From positions 42,597 through 106,596 of the forward strand of contig UBXV01000034.1 in the NCBI GenBank assembly GCA_900469625.1: a stretch of 64,000 bases of DNA, written 5' to 3'. A program made the translations under genes and the position numbers. Positions 15,286 through 23,580 of this stretch are shown here, piece by piece (positions within the stretch are counted from its first letter, which is position 1; every line of letters starts with the position of its first letter). A model generated the notes under the pieces. The model ran no database searches, was not told the DNA's origin, and worked only from the letters and a program-made list of their open reading frames with translations. The DNA comes from Hyphomicrobiales bacterium (GTDB lineage Bacteria; Pseudomonadota; Alphaproteobacteria; Rhizobiales; Rhizobiaceae).

Positions 15286-16293
15286 CTACTGCAACGCCTT
15301 GGCAAGGAATGGCAGGCTGACATCCATGCGGTAATCGACCGAATTGTGGTTGTCCTCGAATTCCTCGTAGGTGTGTTCGATGCCGAGCGCGGTCAGGGTC
15401 CTGTGGATGCGGCGATTGCCGTAGAGCAGATTGTACTGATCGACGGTGCCGCAATCCATGTAGAAGGCCTTGAGCTTGCCGATGTTGCGCCCATGGGTCT
15501 TCGCCAGCTCGACGGGATCGCAGGCGATCCAGTTCTTCCATCGGTCATCGATGAATTCGCAGGTTTCCAGATCGACCGGAAGCCGCAGGCCCTTGAAAAC
15601 GTCGAGGCTCGGATCCGGATCGTAGCTGGCCGCCTGGGCAAGGACGAGCAGCATGGGGATGTCTTCATCCTTATGCTTCTCCCGCGTCTCATAGGATCGA
15701 AACCAGCTTTCGATCGAGAGATCATGTCGGGCAAGGACGCGCAGGACCATGGGAAAGTCGGCCGCCATCAGGTCGAAACCGGCATCGCCCGAATGGCTGG
15801 CGGCCGCGGCCCAGACATCCGGTCGCCGGAAGGCGTGGGAGAAGGCGCCATAGCCGCCCGAGCTTTTGCCGAAGACGCCACGCCGGCCTATGCCGCCGCA
15901 GCCAAAGCGGGCTTCGACCGCCGGAAGCATCTCGTCGATGAGGAAATCCTCCCAGCGGCCGACGACCGTGCTGTTGACATATTGGTTGCCGCCGAGCGAG
16001 GTGAAACAATCGGGAAAGGCAGCCGCGACCGGCGGCATTTCACCTGTCGCAATCAGCCGGTCGAGGCGTTCGGGCACGTTCTCGAAGAACGGCTTCCAGG
16101 CAGTGTGCAGGGGGCCGCCGGCGGTAAAGCCGACGAGATCGACGAGCAGCGGCAGGCCGGTGCCGTCATGGCCTGCCGGGATGTAGACGTCGACATCGCG
16201 GCGGCTCGGATCGCCAAGCCGATTGCTCCTGAGCACATCGCTGTCGATGCTGAGACGGGTGATCGAGCCCCTTGGGTAATCCGACTTCTGCAT
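15286..16293 (-). CDS. Alpha/beta-hydrolase-fold esterase
   Basis: A 335-residue protein of the enterochelin-esterase/PHB-depolymerase-like alpha/beta hydrolases. The nucleophile elbow is GVFGKSSGGYGAFSHAF (GxSxGG). The start at 16293 is chosen over the longer frame to 16350 because AGGAGGA lies 6 bp upstream. The N-terminus (RRDVDVYIPAGHDGTGLPLL) matches the esterase-fold beginning; a late His in EEFEDNHNSVDYR is a candidate catalytic His. No signal peptide, so it is probably cytosolic. It is not beside siderophore genes, so a siderophore-esterase role is not supported. It shares strand with the next hydrolase at 16393 but is separated by 99 bp. Confidence 0.85.
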   Translation of the reverse strand: MQKSDYPRGSITRLSIDSDVLRSNRLGDPSRRDVDVYIPAGHDGTGLPLLVDLVGFTAGGPLHTAWKPFFENVPERLDRLIATGEMPPVAAAFPDCFTSLGGNQYVNSTVVGRWEDFLIDEMLPAVEARFGCGGIGRRGVFGKSSGGYGAFSHAFRRPDVWAAAASHSGDAGFDLMAADFPMVLRVLARHDLSIESWFRSYETREKHKDEDIPMLLVLAQAASYDPDPSLDVFKGLRLPVDLETCEFIDDRWKNWIACDPVELAKTHGRNIGKLKAFYMDCGTVDQYNLLYGNRRIHRTLTALGIEHTYEEFEDNHNSVDYRMDVSLPFLAKALQ

Positions 16294-16392
16294 ATCTGTC
16301 CTCCTGATCGCTTCCCGGTTGTATCGCTCGCTGTGGGCGCGGGCCACCAATTTTGTTGTCCGGCGACCTGATCCTGCTATCGGCGCGATCGG

Positions 16393-17199
16393 TCAGCCGA
16401 AGATGCGCTTCAGAAATGCCAGGACTTCGTTGTTGAAGATATCGGGCGCCTGCAGCGGCGCGAAATGGCTAAGACCGGTCAGAACCCGATGCGTCGCGTC
16501 GGGCAGCGTGGCGGCGAGATAGGCGATATGGTCCGGCTTGATGAATTCGTCGTGTTCGCCAAGGACGACAGCAGCGGGCACGCAGATAGCGGCAAGGTCT
16601 GACGCCGAAAGGTTCGGTTGCGTGCCCTGCATCGCTTCGACCGCTGCCGACAGGGCCCCGAAATCGCCTGGTGTCGCCGAGAGCCGGGCATAATCCTTCT
16701 GGTGATGTTGCCAGATGCGGCCGATTACAGGTGTAAATTCGAAGGGCTTTGTGCCGGAATTGTCGACATTGCAGGCGAAGAAGAAAAGGCCGGCGACGCG
16801 CTCCGGCGTTTCCTGGACAAGGATCAGGCCGGTATCGGCACCGTCGCTCCAGCCGACGATCGCGGCATTTTCGATCTGCAGCCGATCCATGACGGCGCGG
16901 GTATCGGCAGCCATCAGCTGGTAACTGTATGCGCGACCATCCCGCGTGCTGCGGCCGTGGCCGCGGCTGTCGATGACGATGGCGCGATAGCCGGCCGCAA
17001 CGATCGCCGGTACTTGATAGCCCCAGTTTCCGCTGTTTCCCATGCCGCCATGCAGGAGGAGCACCGGCGGTCCGAAGCCGTGGCTCGCATACCAGATGCG
17101 TGCGCCCTGGTTCTCGACGAAACCCTGGTCGTCTGGCCCGGGAAGCGGCGGGATGCCGTGCTTTTCGAGATAGGTCAGCTCGACGTCGCGAAAGGCCAT
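16393..17199 (-). CDS. Alpha/beta hydrolase
   Basis: A 268-residue classical alpha/beta hydrolase. LLLHGGMGNSGNW is the oxyanion-hole HGG motif, VGWSDGADTGL the nucleophile elbow (GxSxG), LGEHDEFIKPD the catalytic Asp and LSHFAPLQ the catalytic His. Such enzymes hydrolyse esters, lactones or C-C bonds. The ATG at 17199 is preferred to a TTG at 17217. It is upstream of, and on the same strand as, the esterase at 15286, so the two may be co-transcribed. No substrate can be inferred. Confidence 0.88.
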   Translation of the reverse strand: MAFRDVELTYLEKHGIPPLPGPDDQGFVENQGARIWYASHGFGPPVLLLHGGMGNSGNWGYQVPAIVAAGYRAIVIDSRGHGRSTRDGRAYSYQLMAADTRAVMDRLQIENAAIVGWSDGADTGLILVQETPERVAGLFFFACNVDNSGTKPFEFTPVIGRIWQHHQKDYARLSATPGDFGALSAAVEAMQGTQPNLSASDLAAICVPAAVVLGEHDEFIKPDHIAYLAATLPDATHRVLTGLSHFAPLQAPDIFNNEVLAFLKRIFG

Positions 17200-17603
17200 G
17201 GGCGTTTCCCGTTGCAATGGTGATGAACGCCATCACATAGAGAGCGCCGTGATCGCCGCAAGGGCGCGCCGGCTACGGATCAGGTGACCGGCGCACTTGC
17301 AAAGGACAGACCTTTTCCAGTTCTTCCGGCGACTTCAGCGGTCCGATCGACGAATGCCTTGAAGTCGACCACACAGGCCTCCTCGCGCCCGGCAGATATG
17401 GCTGCGCGGACCGCTTCTTCGAGCGTTTCAGGACGCCACGTCTTCACATCGGCTTGGGATGGGTACTCCTCAATGAACGACTGTCCCCCCGTTGGTGATC
17501 TGCTGTTGAGGATTTACGTATCGTTACTTAAAGAGGGTTAGGTTGCCCGCAGGCGCCGCGCCTTGCATGGACCCCTCTCCCGACCAACCGAGATGGAATA
17601 GGT
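17200..17603. other. Intergenic region with a possible gene remnant
   Basis: Some 400 bp between the hydrolase start and the PAS-GGDEF gene. Most of 17280-17513 reads as a coding-like frame on the minus strand without a good start (listed separately). The last 90 bp up to 17603 lead into the GGDEF gene; no clear promoter or terminator could be assigned. Confidence 0.5.
17280..17513 (-). pseudogene. Possible remnant or unusual small ORF
   Basis: The minus strand is open for 77 codons between a TAA at 17514-17516 and a TGA at 17280-17282. It reads like protein: EYPSQADVKTWRPETLEEA and later ACVVDFKAFVDRTAEVAG. There is no ATG, GTG or TTG near the beginning; the first possible start is a GTG at 17447 without a well-placed ribosome-binding site, giving 55 residues. 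This fits the 3' part of a decayed gene, or a small protein with an odd start. I do not recognise the family. Confidence 0.35.
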
Positions 17604-19094
17604 ATGACAGGTTCTTCCGACACCAATATTTTCGATCTTGCGCCGATCGCCATGTGGATCGAGGATTTCAGTGGGGTCAAGGCACAGTTCGAGCGCTGGC
17701 GGGCAGACGGTATCGTGGATATCCGCGCCTATCTCAAGCAGGACCTGACACGGGTGGCCGCCTGCTCCAGCCAGATCCGTGTCCTTCAGGTCAACCGTCG
17801 GACACTGGAACTGTTCGAAGCACGTGATCTCGACCATCTCTCGGCAAATCTGTTGAAGATCTTCCGCGACGACATGCTCGAAAGCCATGTCAACGAGCTT
17901 GCGGAACTGTGGGAAGGCAAGACGGAGTTTGTCAGCAGTGCCGTCAATTACACGCTGACGGGGCGCCGGCTCGACATCCAGCTGCGCGGTTCCGTTCTGC
18001 CGGGATACGAGGATACTCTGGGACGGCTGCTTCTGACCACGGAAGACGTGACCGCGCGCGAGGAAGCGCGGCGAAACGAACGCGCCAACCGACAATATGC
18101 CGAGGGGATCTTCGAGCATTCTCCGGTGTCGCTCTGGGTCGAGGATTTCAGCCGTATCAAGCAGCTGATCGAGGACGTGCGTGAACGCGGCATCGTCGAT
18201 TTCCGCGTCTTCACCGATGTGCATCCTGAGTTCGTGCGCCAATGCATGAGCGAAATTCGCGTCATCGACATCAACCAGGCGACGCTCGACCTGTTCTGCG
18301 CGCCCGATCGGAAGACCCTGCTCAAGCATCTCGGCGATATCTTCCGCAACGAGATGGAAAAGCACTTCAAGGAGCAACTGATCGAGCTGTGGAACGGCAA
18401 TCTCCTGCACCACCGCGAGGTGGTCAACTATGCGCTCGACGGGTCCGAGCGTCACGTCCTGCTGCAGTTCTCCGTTCTTCCGGGGCATGAAGGCGACTGG
18501 TCGCTGGTGCAGGTGGCGTTGACCGATATCACCGCGCGCAAGAAGGCCGAAGCCTATCTGGAATATCTCGGCAAGCACGACGTGCTGACCAAGCTGCACA
18601 ACCGCGCCTTCTACACCGACGAAATGAACCGGCTGGAGCGCAAGTCGCTGCGCCCGGTGTCGGCCATCATCATCGACCTCGACGGCCTGAAAGCGGCCAA
18701 TGACCAGCTCGGCCATGACGCCGGCGATGCTCTCCTGCGCCGGCTCGGCGAGGTGCTGAACGGCGCAGTGTCGCAGCCCAACCATGCCGCCCGCATCGGC
18801 GGCGACGAATTTGCCATCCTGATGCCCGGCGCCGACCGCCAGGCGGTGGCCACCATGGTCGAGACCATCAGCGAATTGTTGAAGATCAACAATCAGTTCT
18901 ATTCCAACGCGCCGCTCAGCATATCGCTCGGCACCGCGACCAGCGAGGCCGGGGAAACCATGGAAGCGCTGGTCAAGCGGGCAGACGTCAGCATGTACGA
19001 GCAGAAGCGGGCGCGTTATGTTTCGCAGGAGAACCGCAGCGTCAATGGCAGCGAGACTGTCGGCGAGCGCGGCAAGGCTGCGTCAGCAGCCTAG
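17604..19094 (+). CDS. Duplicated-PAS GGDEF diguanylate cyclase
   Basis: A 496-residue cytosolic protein. The N-terminal two thirds are a tandem duplication with a period of exactly 160 residues: APIAMWIEDFSGVK at 13 matches SPVSLWVEDFSRIK at 173, and VNYTLTGRRLDIQL matches VNYALDGSERHVLL. Each unit looks like a PAS-type sensor ending in the usual DVTAREEA/DITARKKA linker. The GGDEF domain (about 325-480) has intact GGDEF at 399-403, but residues 390-393 before it are not RxxD, so it lacks the product-inhibition site. It is flanked by unrelated genes, so context does not help with the signal. Confidence 0.88.
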   Translation: MTGSSDTNIFDLAPIAMWIEDFSGVKAQFERWRADGIVDIRAYLKQDLTRVAACSSQIRVLQVNRRTLELFEARDLDHLSANLLKIFRDDMLESHVNELAELWEGKTEFVSSAVNYTLTGRRLDIQLRGSVLPGYEDTLGRLLLTTEDVTAREEARRNERANRQYAEGIFEHSPVSLWVEDFSRIKQLIEDVRERGIVDFRVFTDVHPEFVRQCMSEIRVIDINQATLDLFCAPDRKTLLKHLGDIFRNEMEKHFKEQLIELWNGNLLHHREVVNYALDGSERHVLLQFSVLPGHEGDWSLVQVALTDITARKKAEAYLEYLGKHDVLTKLHNRAFYTDEMNRLERKSLRPVSAIIIDLDGLKAANDQLGHDAGDALLRRLGEVLNGAVSQPNHAARIGGDEFAILMPGADRQAVATMVETISELLKINNQFYSNAPLSISLGTATSEAGETMEALVKRADVSMYEQKRARYVSQENRSVNGSETVGERGKAASAA

Positions 19095-19181
19095 GCGCCT
19101 CGCGCTGCCGTAAGCGGGACGCAATTGCCGGGCCTGATGGCGGCACGGCAGTCGTGGTCTGTGGGACAGGAGCAATGGCCG

Positions 19182-20537
19182 ATGTGGAATCCAGCGTTTG
19201 GTACCCGTGAGGCGAGTGCGGCTGGCGGCAATGTCGCCCGGGCCCTGACCGTCGCGATCGCGCTTGTCGCTGCCATGCCGTCGATGTCTGAAGCGCAGGA
19301 GAAGGCCACGATGTCGGCGGACCAATCCGATCCCACACGGCTCGGATGGATGGTCGGATCGCCGCCACCGGCAGACAAGATCATCCGTGCGACCGACAGC
19401 GATTATTTCGGCTTTCCGAAATTGCGCTGGACCGTCTGCCACTTCCGGCAACTGATGCCGACGGTGGCTGTCAGTCGCGGTCTCGGCGCGCCGGTGCCGT
19501 TCGAGCGGCGGATCGATGCGGCGATCGACGCGATCACCTTCACGCCGCTCGGAGGCGGTAAGGATATGACGTTTTCCCAGTCCTTTTCGGCGAACTACGC
19601 CGACGGCATCGTCATCCTGCACCAGGGCAGGATCGTCTATGAGCGTTATGCGGGTTGCCTTGACGAAGTGGGGCAGCATGGTGCGATGTCGGTGACCAAG
19701 TCGCTGACCGGGCTTCTGGGCGAGATGCTGGTGGCTGAAGGCGCGCTCGACGAGACGGCAAAGGTCGGCGCTCTGGTGCCCGAGCTTGCGAGCAGCGCCT
19801 TTGGCGACGCGACGGTCAGACAGGTCCTCGATATGACGACGGGGCTTGCCTACAGCGAGGACTATTCCGACCCGAATGCGGATGTGTGGACATATTCGGC
19901 CGCCGGCAGTCCGCTGCCCAAGCCCGCTGGCTATAGCGGGCCGAGAAGCTATTTCGAGTATCTGCAGACGGTCCGGAAGGAGGGTGAACACGGAGCCGCC
20001 TTCGGTTACAAGACCATCAACACCGACGCGCTCGGCTGGGTGATTGCGCGAACGAGCGGAAAATCGGTCGCCGACCTGTTGTCGGAACGGATCTGGAGCC
20101 GGATGGGCGCGGAGCAGGACGCCTATTACACAGTGGATTCGATCGGAACCCCTTTTGCCGGCGGCGGGCTGAACGCCGGTCTTCGCGACATGGCGCGGAT
20201 CGGGCAGTTGATGCTCGACGATGGCGCGATCAACGGCAAGCAGTTGGTCCCCGCCGATGCGATCGCGCGCATTCGCGCAGGCGGCGACAAGGCAGTCTTT
20301 GCCAAGGCCGGCTATGCACTGCTGAAGGGCTGGAGCTATCGCGGCATGTGGTGGAACACCGGCAACGCCAACGGCGCCTTCATGGCGCGTGGCGTGCACG
20401 GACAGGCGATCTATGTCGATCCGGCCGCCCGCATGGTCATCGCCCGGTTTTCGTCCAATCCGACGGCAAGCAACACGGCCAACGATCCGATCTCGCTGCC
20501 GGCCTACGAGGCGGTCGCGCGATACCTGATGCGTTGA
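19182..20537 (+). CDS. Exported serine hydrolase, beta-lactamase fold (class C-like)
   Basis: A 451-residue protein of the beta-lactamase/penicillin-binding-like esterase family. A hydrophobic signal segment (ALTVAIALVAAMPSMSEA) lies near the N-terminus. SxxK is in MSVTKSLTG; FGYKTINTDAL supplies the YxN-like motif and RGVHGQAIYVD a HxG in place of KTG. Such proteins are peptidases, esterases or amidases more often than true beta-lactamases. The start is uncertain: ATG 19182 has a GGAG 9 bp upstream; ATG 19137 and TTG 19125 are alternatives that lengthen a poor signal peptide. It follows the GGDEF gene on the same strand after 87 bp. Confidence 0.85.
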   Translation: MWNPAFGTREASAAGGNVARALTVAIALVAAMPSMSEAQEKATMSADQSDPTRLGWMVGSPPPADKIIRATDSDYFGFPKLRWTVCHFRQLMPTVAVSRGLGAPVPFERRIDAAIDAITFTPLGGGKDMTFSQSFSANYADGIVILHQGRIVYERYAGCLDEVGQHGAMSVTKSLTGLLGEMLVAEGALDETAKVGALVPELASSAFGDATVRQVLDMTTGLAYSEDYSDPNADVWTYSAAGSPLPKPAGYSGPRSYFEYLQTVRKEGEHGAAFGYKTINTDALGWVIARTSGKSVADLLSERIWSRMGAEQDAYYTVDSIGTPFAGGGLNAGLRDMARIGQLMLDDGAINGKQLVPADAIARIRAGGDKAVFAKAGYALLKGWSYRGMWWNTGNANGAFMARGVHGQAIYVDPAARMVIARFSSNPTASNTANDPISLPAYEAVARYLMR

Positions 20538-20550
20538 ACGTGCCGCCGCA

Positions 20551-20796
20551 TCAGGCCCGATCCGGTTCCGTCTCCATCCTCGATATCCACGAGGCTCCAA
20601 GGTTGTGGCTCTTGAGCACTGAAACCGGATCCTCGGTGTCCAGCCGCGACAGGATGCGATAGATCTCCAGCGTCTCGGCATTCATCTCGCCGCGCTGGTA
20701 GAAGAACATCGCGGCCGCATAGCGTGTTCGTCCGGACCATTCGATGCCCGGCGGCGTTCGGATCAGGGTCCAATGACGCTTCGTTTCGTCGTCCAT
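20551..20796 (-). CDS. Small conserved-looking protein downstream of GcvT-like gene
   Basis: An 81-residue protein (start at 20796, 10 bp after the stop of the GcvT-like gene). It is soluble and moderately charged, with HWTLIRTPPGIEWSGRTRY and AAAMFFYQRGEMNAETLEIY; no domain is recognised. Position and spacing make it the fourth gene of the leftward operon with the GcvT-like protein and two FAD enzymes. It may be an accessory subunit or stability factor for one of them; this is inference only. Confidence 0.7.
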   Translation of the reverse strand: MDDETKRHWTLIRTPPGIEWSGRTRYAAAMFFYQRGEMNAETLEIYRILSRLDTEDPVSVLKSHNLGASWISRMETEPDRA

Positions 20797-20806
20797 GTCC
20801 GGGACC

Positions 20807-22027
20807 CTAGAAGCGCCCCGGCGGAGTCGCCGAACGGCGCTCAAGCTTGACGAACGGCCGTGGCACCACGCGGGCGCGCTTCATGAGCTTCTGGTATTGA
20901 AGTTCCCGCATGGCATAGATCTCCACCCAGAGATTGTCGGTGACGCTCGCGCCGAACGGGCGGGAGAGGCTTGCGATCGCGATGTTGCGCTTGGCGAGCG
21001 GCGACCAGATCGCAGCCGTCACCAGCCCCACTTCCTTCTTGCCGCGATGATAGACGATCGCGCCTTCGGCGGGAATGTTGCCCTCGATCTCGAGGCCGAC
21101 CAGTACATGTTTGAGCGTGCGCTTCGTGCGCGCCTTCAGGATTGCGTCACGACCGTTGAAATAGGGCTTCTGCGGATCGACCAGCCAGTCGAGGCCGATC
21201 TCGTCGGGCAGCCGTTCTCGATCGGCATGCAGAGCGGCCTCGGCGGTGATGAAATCCGCGTTGGCAACGATGAAGCCCGCCTCGATGCGGGCGCGGTTGA
21301 GCGCGTCATAGCCGATTGCCTTCAGGCCGAAGCCGCCGCCGGCCGCCCAGAGGCGGTCCCAGAGGCTGAGCGCTGCCTTCGCCGGGGCGAAGAGCTCGTA
21401 GCCGAGATCGCCGGTAAAGCCGGTGCGCGAGATCGTCACGCTGCCGTCCGCATGTGGGAACTCCGCCAGCTGAAACGGCTTCAGGGTCTCGACCCCGGCA
21501 AAGCCGGCGCCCTCGAGCACGGCAAAGGCGGTCGGCCCCTGCAAGGCGACCGCGGCAATCTCCGCGGTCTCTTCGCTGATCTCGACCGAGAACCCGTCGG
21601 CGCTGTCGAGCAGCCAGGGCAGGTGACGCTCCTGGCAGCAGAGGCGGAAGTCGTCTTCAGCCAGTCGAAAAAGCGTGCCGTCGTCGAGCACATGACCGTG
21701 GTCGTCGCACCAGGCGGTATAATGAACCCGGCCGATGCCGAGTTTGGCGACGTCGCGCACTGTCAGGCGGTTCAGGTAGCGCGCCGCATCGGCGCCGCGA
21801 ATGCGGTACTTCACCATGGGCGAGATATCGAAGAGGGCCGATGTCGAGCGGATGGCGAAGTATTCGAGTTCGGTGTCGAAGATCGAATGCGGCGCCTTGT
21901 AGCCGGCCCAGCTGTACCATTCGTTGGTTTCGCTCAGGGCGGCCAACCTTTCGTGAAAGGGTGTTTCGAGCCGCGGCGTCAGGATGTGCCCCTGTTCAGC
22001 GCGGTTGAAGGCTGTGAGGTGCATCAT
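20807..22027 (-). CDS. GcvT-like aminomethyltransferase-family protein
   Basis: A 406-residue member of the glycine-cleavage T protein / YgfZ / DmdA superfamily. The folate-binding fold is indicated by SISPMVKYRIRG-type beginnings (ALFDISPMVKYRIRGADAAR), SRTGFTGDLGYELFAP and the C-terminal IGYDALNRARIEAGF and LVTAAIWSPLAKRNIAIA. Family members transfer a methyl or methylene group to tetrahydrofolate from glycine, dimethylsulfoniopropionate, vanillate or sarcosine-type substrates. There is no glycine-cleavage P or H protein nearby. Its start overlaps the stop of the FAD oxidoreductase by 4 bp (ATGA), so the two are coupled; it probably captures the C1 unit released in that pathway. Confidence 0.88.
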   Translation of the reverse strand: MMHLTAFNRAEQGHILTPRLETPFHERLAALSETNEWYSWAGYKAPHSIFDTELEYFAIRSTSALFDISPMVKYRIRGADAARYLNRLTVRDVAKLGIGRVHYTAWCDDHGHVLDDGTLFRLAEDDFRLCCQERHLPWLLDSADGFSVEISEETAEIAAVALQGPTAFAVLEGAGFAGVETLKPFQLAEFPHADGSVTISRTGFTGDLGYELFAPAKAALSLWDRLWAAGGGFGLKAIGYDALNRARIEAGFIVANADFITAEAALHADRERLPDEIGLDWLVDPQKPYFNGRDAILKARTKRTLKHVLVGLEIEGNIPAEGAIVYHRGKKEVGLVTAAIWSPLAKRNIAIASLSRPFGASVTDNLWVEIYAMRELQYQKLMKRARVVPRPFVKLERRSATPPGRF

Positions 22028-23580
22028 GCGCGTTTCTCCGAAAGGATCTGGCGCGCGGCAAGCAGGCCGGGCAGGCCGGAGATGCCGCCACCCGGATGCG
22101 AGCCGGCGCTGGCGAGATAAAGGCCCTCAAGCGGCGTCGCGTAGCCGGCCGCTGCGTTGATCGGGCGGTTGACCAGGAGCTGGTCGGCCTGCAGTTCGCC
22201 ATGGTGCCAGTGGCCGCCCGGCAGGTTGTAGCGTTCTTCGATGTCGGCGGGTGTCAGGAAATGCGTGGCGACGATGCTGGCGCCGATCCCCGGGCAATAG
22301 CGTTCGAGCGTTTCGATCACGATCTTCAGAAAAGCCGGCTTGCCCTTCTCCCAGCCGCCCGCAAGTGCATAGGGCGCGAACTCGACGAGTGCTGAAAGCG
22401 TGCAGGCGCCGTTTGGTGCAAGCGTGGGGTCGGTGAGGCTTGGAAGCGTTAATTCCATCACCGGATCGGTCGAAAACTGCCCGTATTTCGCCGGATTGAA
22501 GGCCTGCTCGACGTGGTCGATCGATCGGGCGATCACCAGTCTGCCGGCAAGATCGGCGCGCGCCACCCCCGGAAAGTCGGGAACACGATCGAGTGCCAGA
22601 TCGAGCTTGGCGACATTGCCCCTGGTGCGGATATTGCCGATGGCGCGACGAAAGCCGGTGCCGATCTCGGCGGCATCGGTGAGGGCCATGAACGTTGCCT
22701 GCGGATGGATGGCGGAGATGATCGCCGGGGCGGTCAGCGTTTCGCCCGTCGACAGCACGATCCCGGTCGCGCGACCGCGATCGGCGACGATCTTCTCGAC
22801 GCGCGTGCCGATGCGGATCGCAACGCCCGCCTTGGTCGCCGCCGCATCGAAGAGAGTGGCGATCGACTGGCCATTGCCCTTCGCCACGACCTGCGCGCCG
22901 GTCGCGCCAGCCACTTCGCCGGTCAGGCGATAATAGAGGCCGAGCAGGGAGGTCGGCGACCGCGGTCCGAGGTGAATGCCGAGCGTCGCATCGAAGGCGG
23001 CAACGCCCTTCAGTCGGTCGTCGGTCAGATATTCGTCGGCGACATCGGCCACATTCATCAGCAGCATGCGCAGGAAATCGCGGCCTTCTTCGCGCCCCTT
23101 GCTGAGGAGATGAAGCCCGGCGGTGGCAAAGGACTTCAGATCGTCAAATGCGATCTCGCCGACCTCGGGCGGGCGGCGCTTGAGGAAGCGCTTGAAGATG
23201 CCCGCCTGGAACAGGAGCTTGGCACGAAAATCGGCAAAACGCGCCGCCTCGTCCCGGGAGACGCCGTCGATCGTTTCACCATAGGCGCCGCGCATCACCG
23301 CGTGCACTCCGCTTGGCGAAAGCGCCACGGTCGGGGCGGCCGCGCGCGCCGTGGCGTATTCGATTTCGAGCGCGGACAACACCTCGGAGTCGAGGCGATT
23401 GATGACATGGGCAAGGCCGGGGCTGACGAAGCCCGGGTGAAACTCGAAGCTGCGGGCAGCACCGCCGAGCGCGTCGTCCGCTTCGATCACCACCACCTTG
23501 CGCCCGGACCGGGCAAGGAGCGTGGCGGCGGTCAGGCCGTTGTGGCCGCCGCCGATGACGATGGCATCAAATGACGTCAT
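22024..23580 (-). CDS. FAD-dependent oxidoreductase, phytoene-desaturase-like (1)
   Basis: A 518-residue flavoprotein with an N-terminal dinucleotide-binding fold ([20 protein letters not shown], then VVVIEADDALGGAARS) and the C-terminal FAD motif GLYLASAGSHPGGGISGLPG. This is the phytoene dehydrogenase / PYROXD2 type of amine-oxidase-like fold. No carotenoid genes are near, so a carotenoid role is unlikely; oxidation of a C-N bond or a small hydrophobic metabolite is more plausible in this catabolic block. It overlaps the second, homologous FAD enzyme by 14 bp and the GcvT-like gene by 4 bp. The two FAD proteins share the same start and end motifs, so they look like an old duplication. Confidence 0.88.
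   Translation of the reverse strand: MTSFDAIVIGGGHNGLTAATLLARSGRKVVVIEADDALGGAARSFEFHPGFVSPGLAHVINRLDSEVLSALEIEYATARAAAPTVALSPSGVHAVMRGAYGETIDGVSRDEAARFADFRAKLLFQAGIFKRFLKRRPPEVGEIAFDDLKSFATAGLHLLSKGREEGRDFLRMLLMNVADVADEYLTDDRLKGVAAFDATLGIHLGPRSPTSLLGLYYRLTGEVAGATGAQVVAKGNGQSIATLFDAAATKAGVAIRIGTRVEKIVADRGRATGIVLSTGETLTAPAIISAIHPQATFMALTDAAEIGTGFRRAIGNIRTRGNVAKLDLALDRVPDFPGVARADLAGRLVIARSIDHVEQAFNPAKYGQFSTDPVMELTLPSLTDPTLAPNGACTLSALVEFAPYALAGGWEKGKPAFLKIVIETLERYCPGIGASIVATHFLTPADIEERYNLPGGHWHHGELQADQLLVNRPINAAAGYATPLEGLYLASAGSHPGGGISGLPGLLAARQILSEKRA

Noticed and set aside
19083..20681. 532-codon minus-strand frame over the serine hydrolase
   Set aside because: The plus strand has SxxK, a YxN-like motif and a signal peptide. 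The minus frame has low-complexity Arg/Asp composition.
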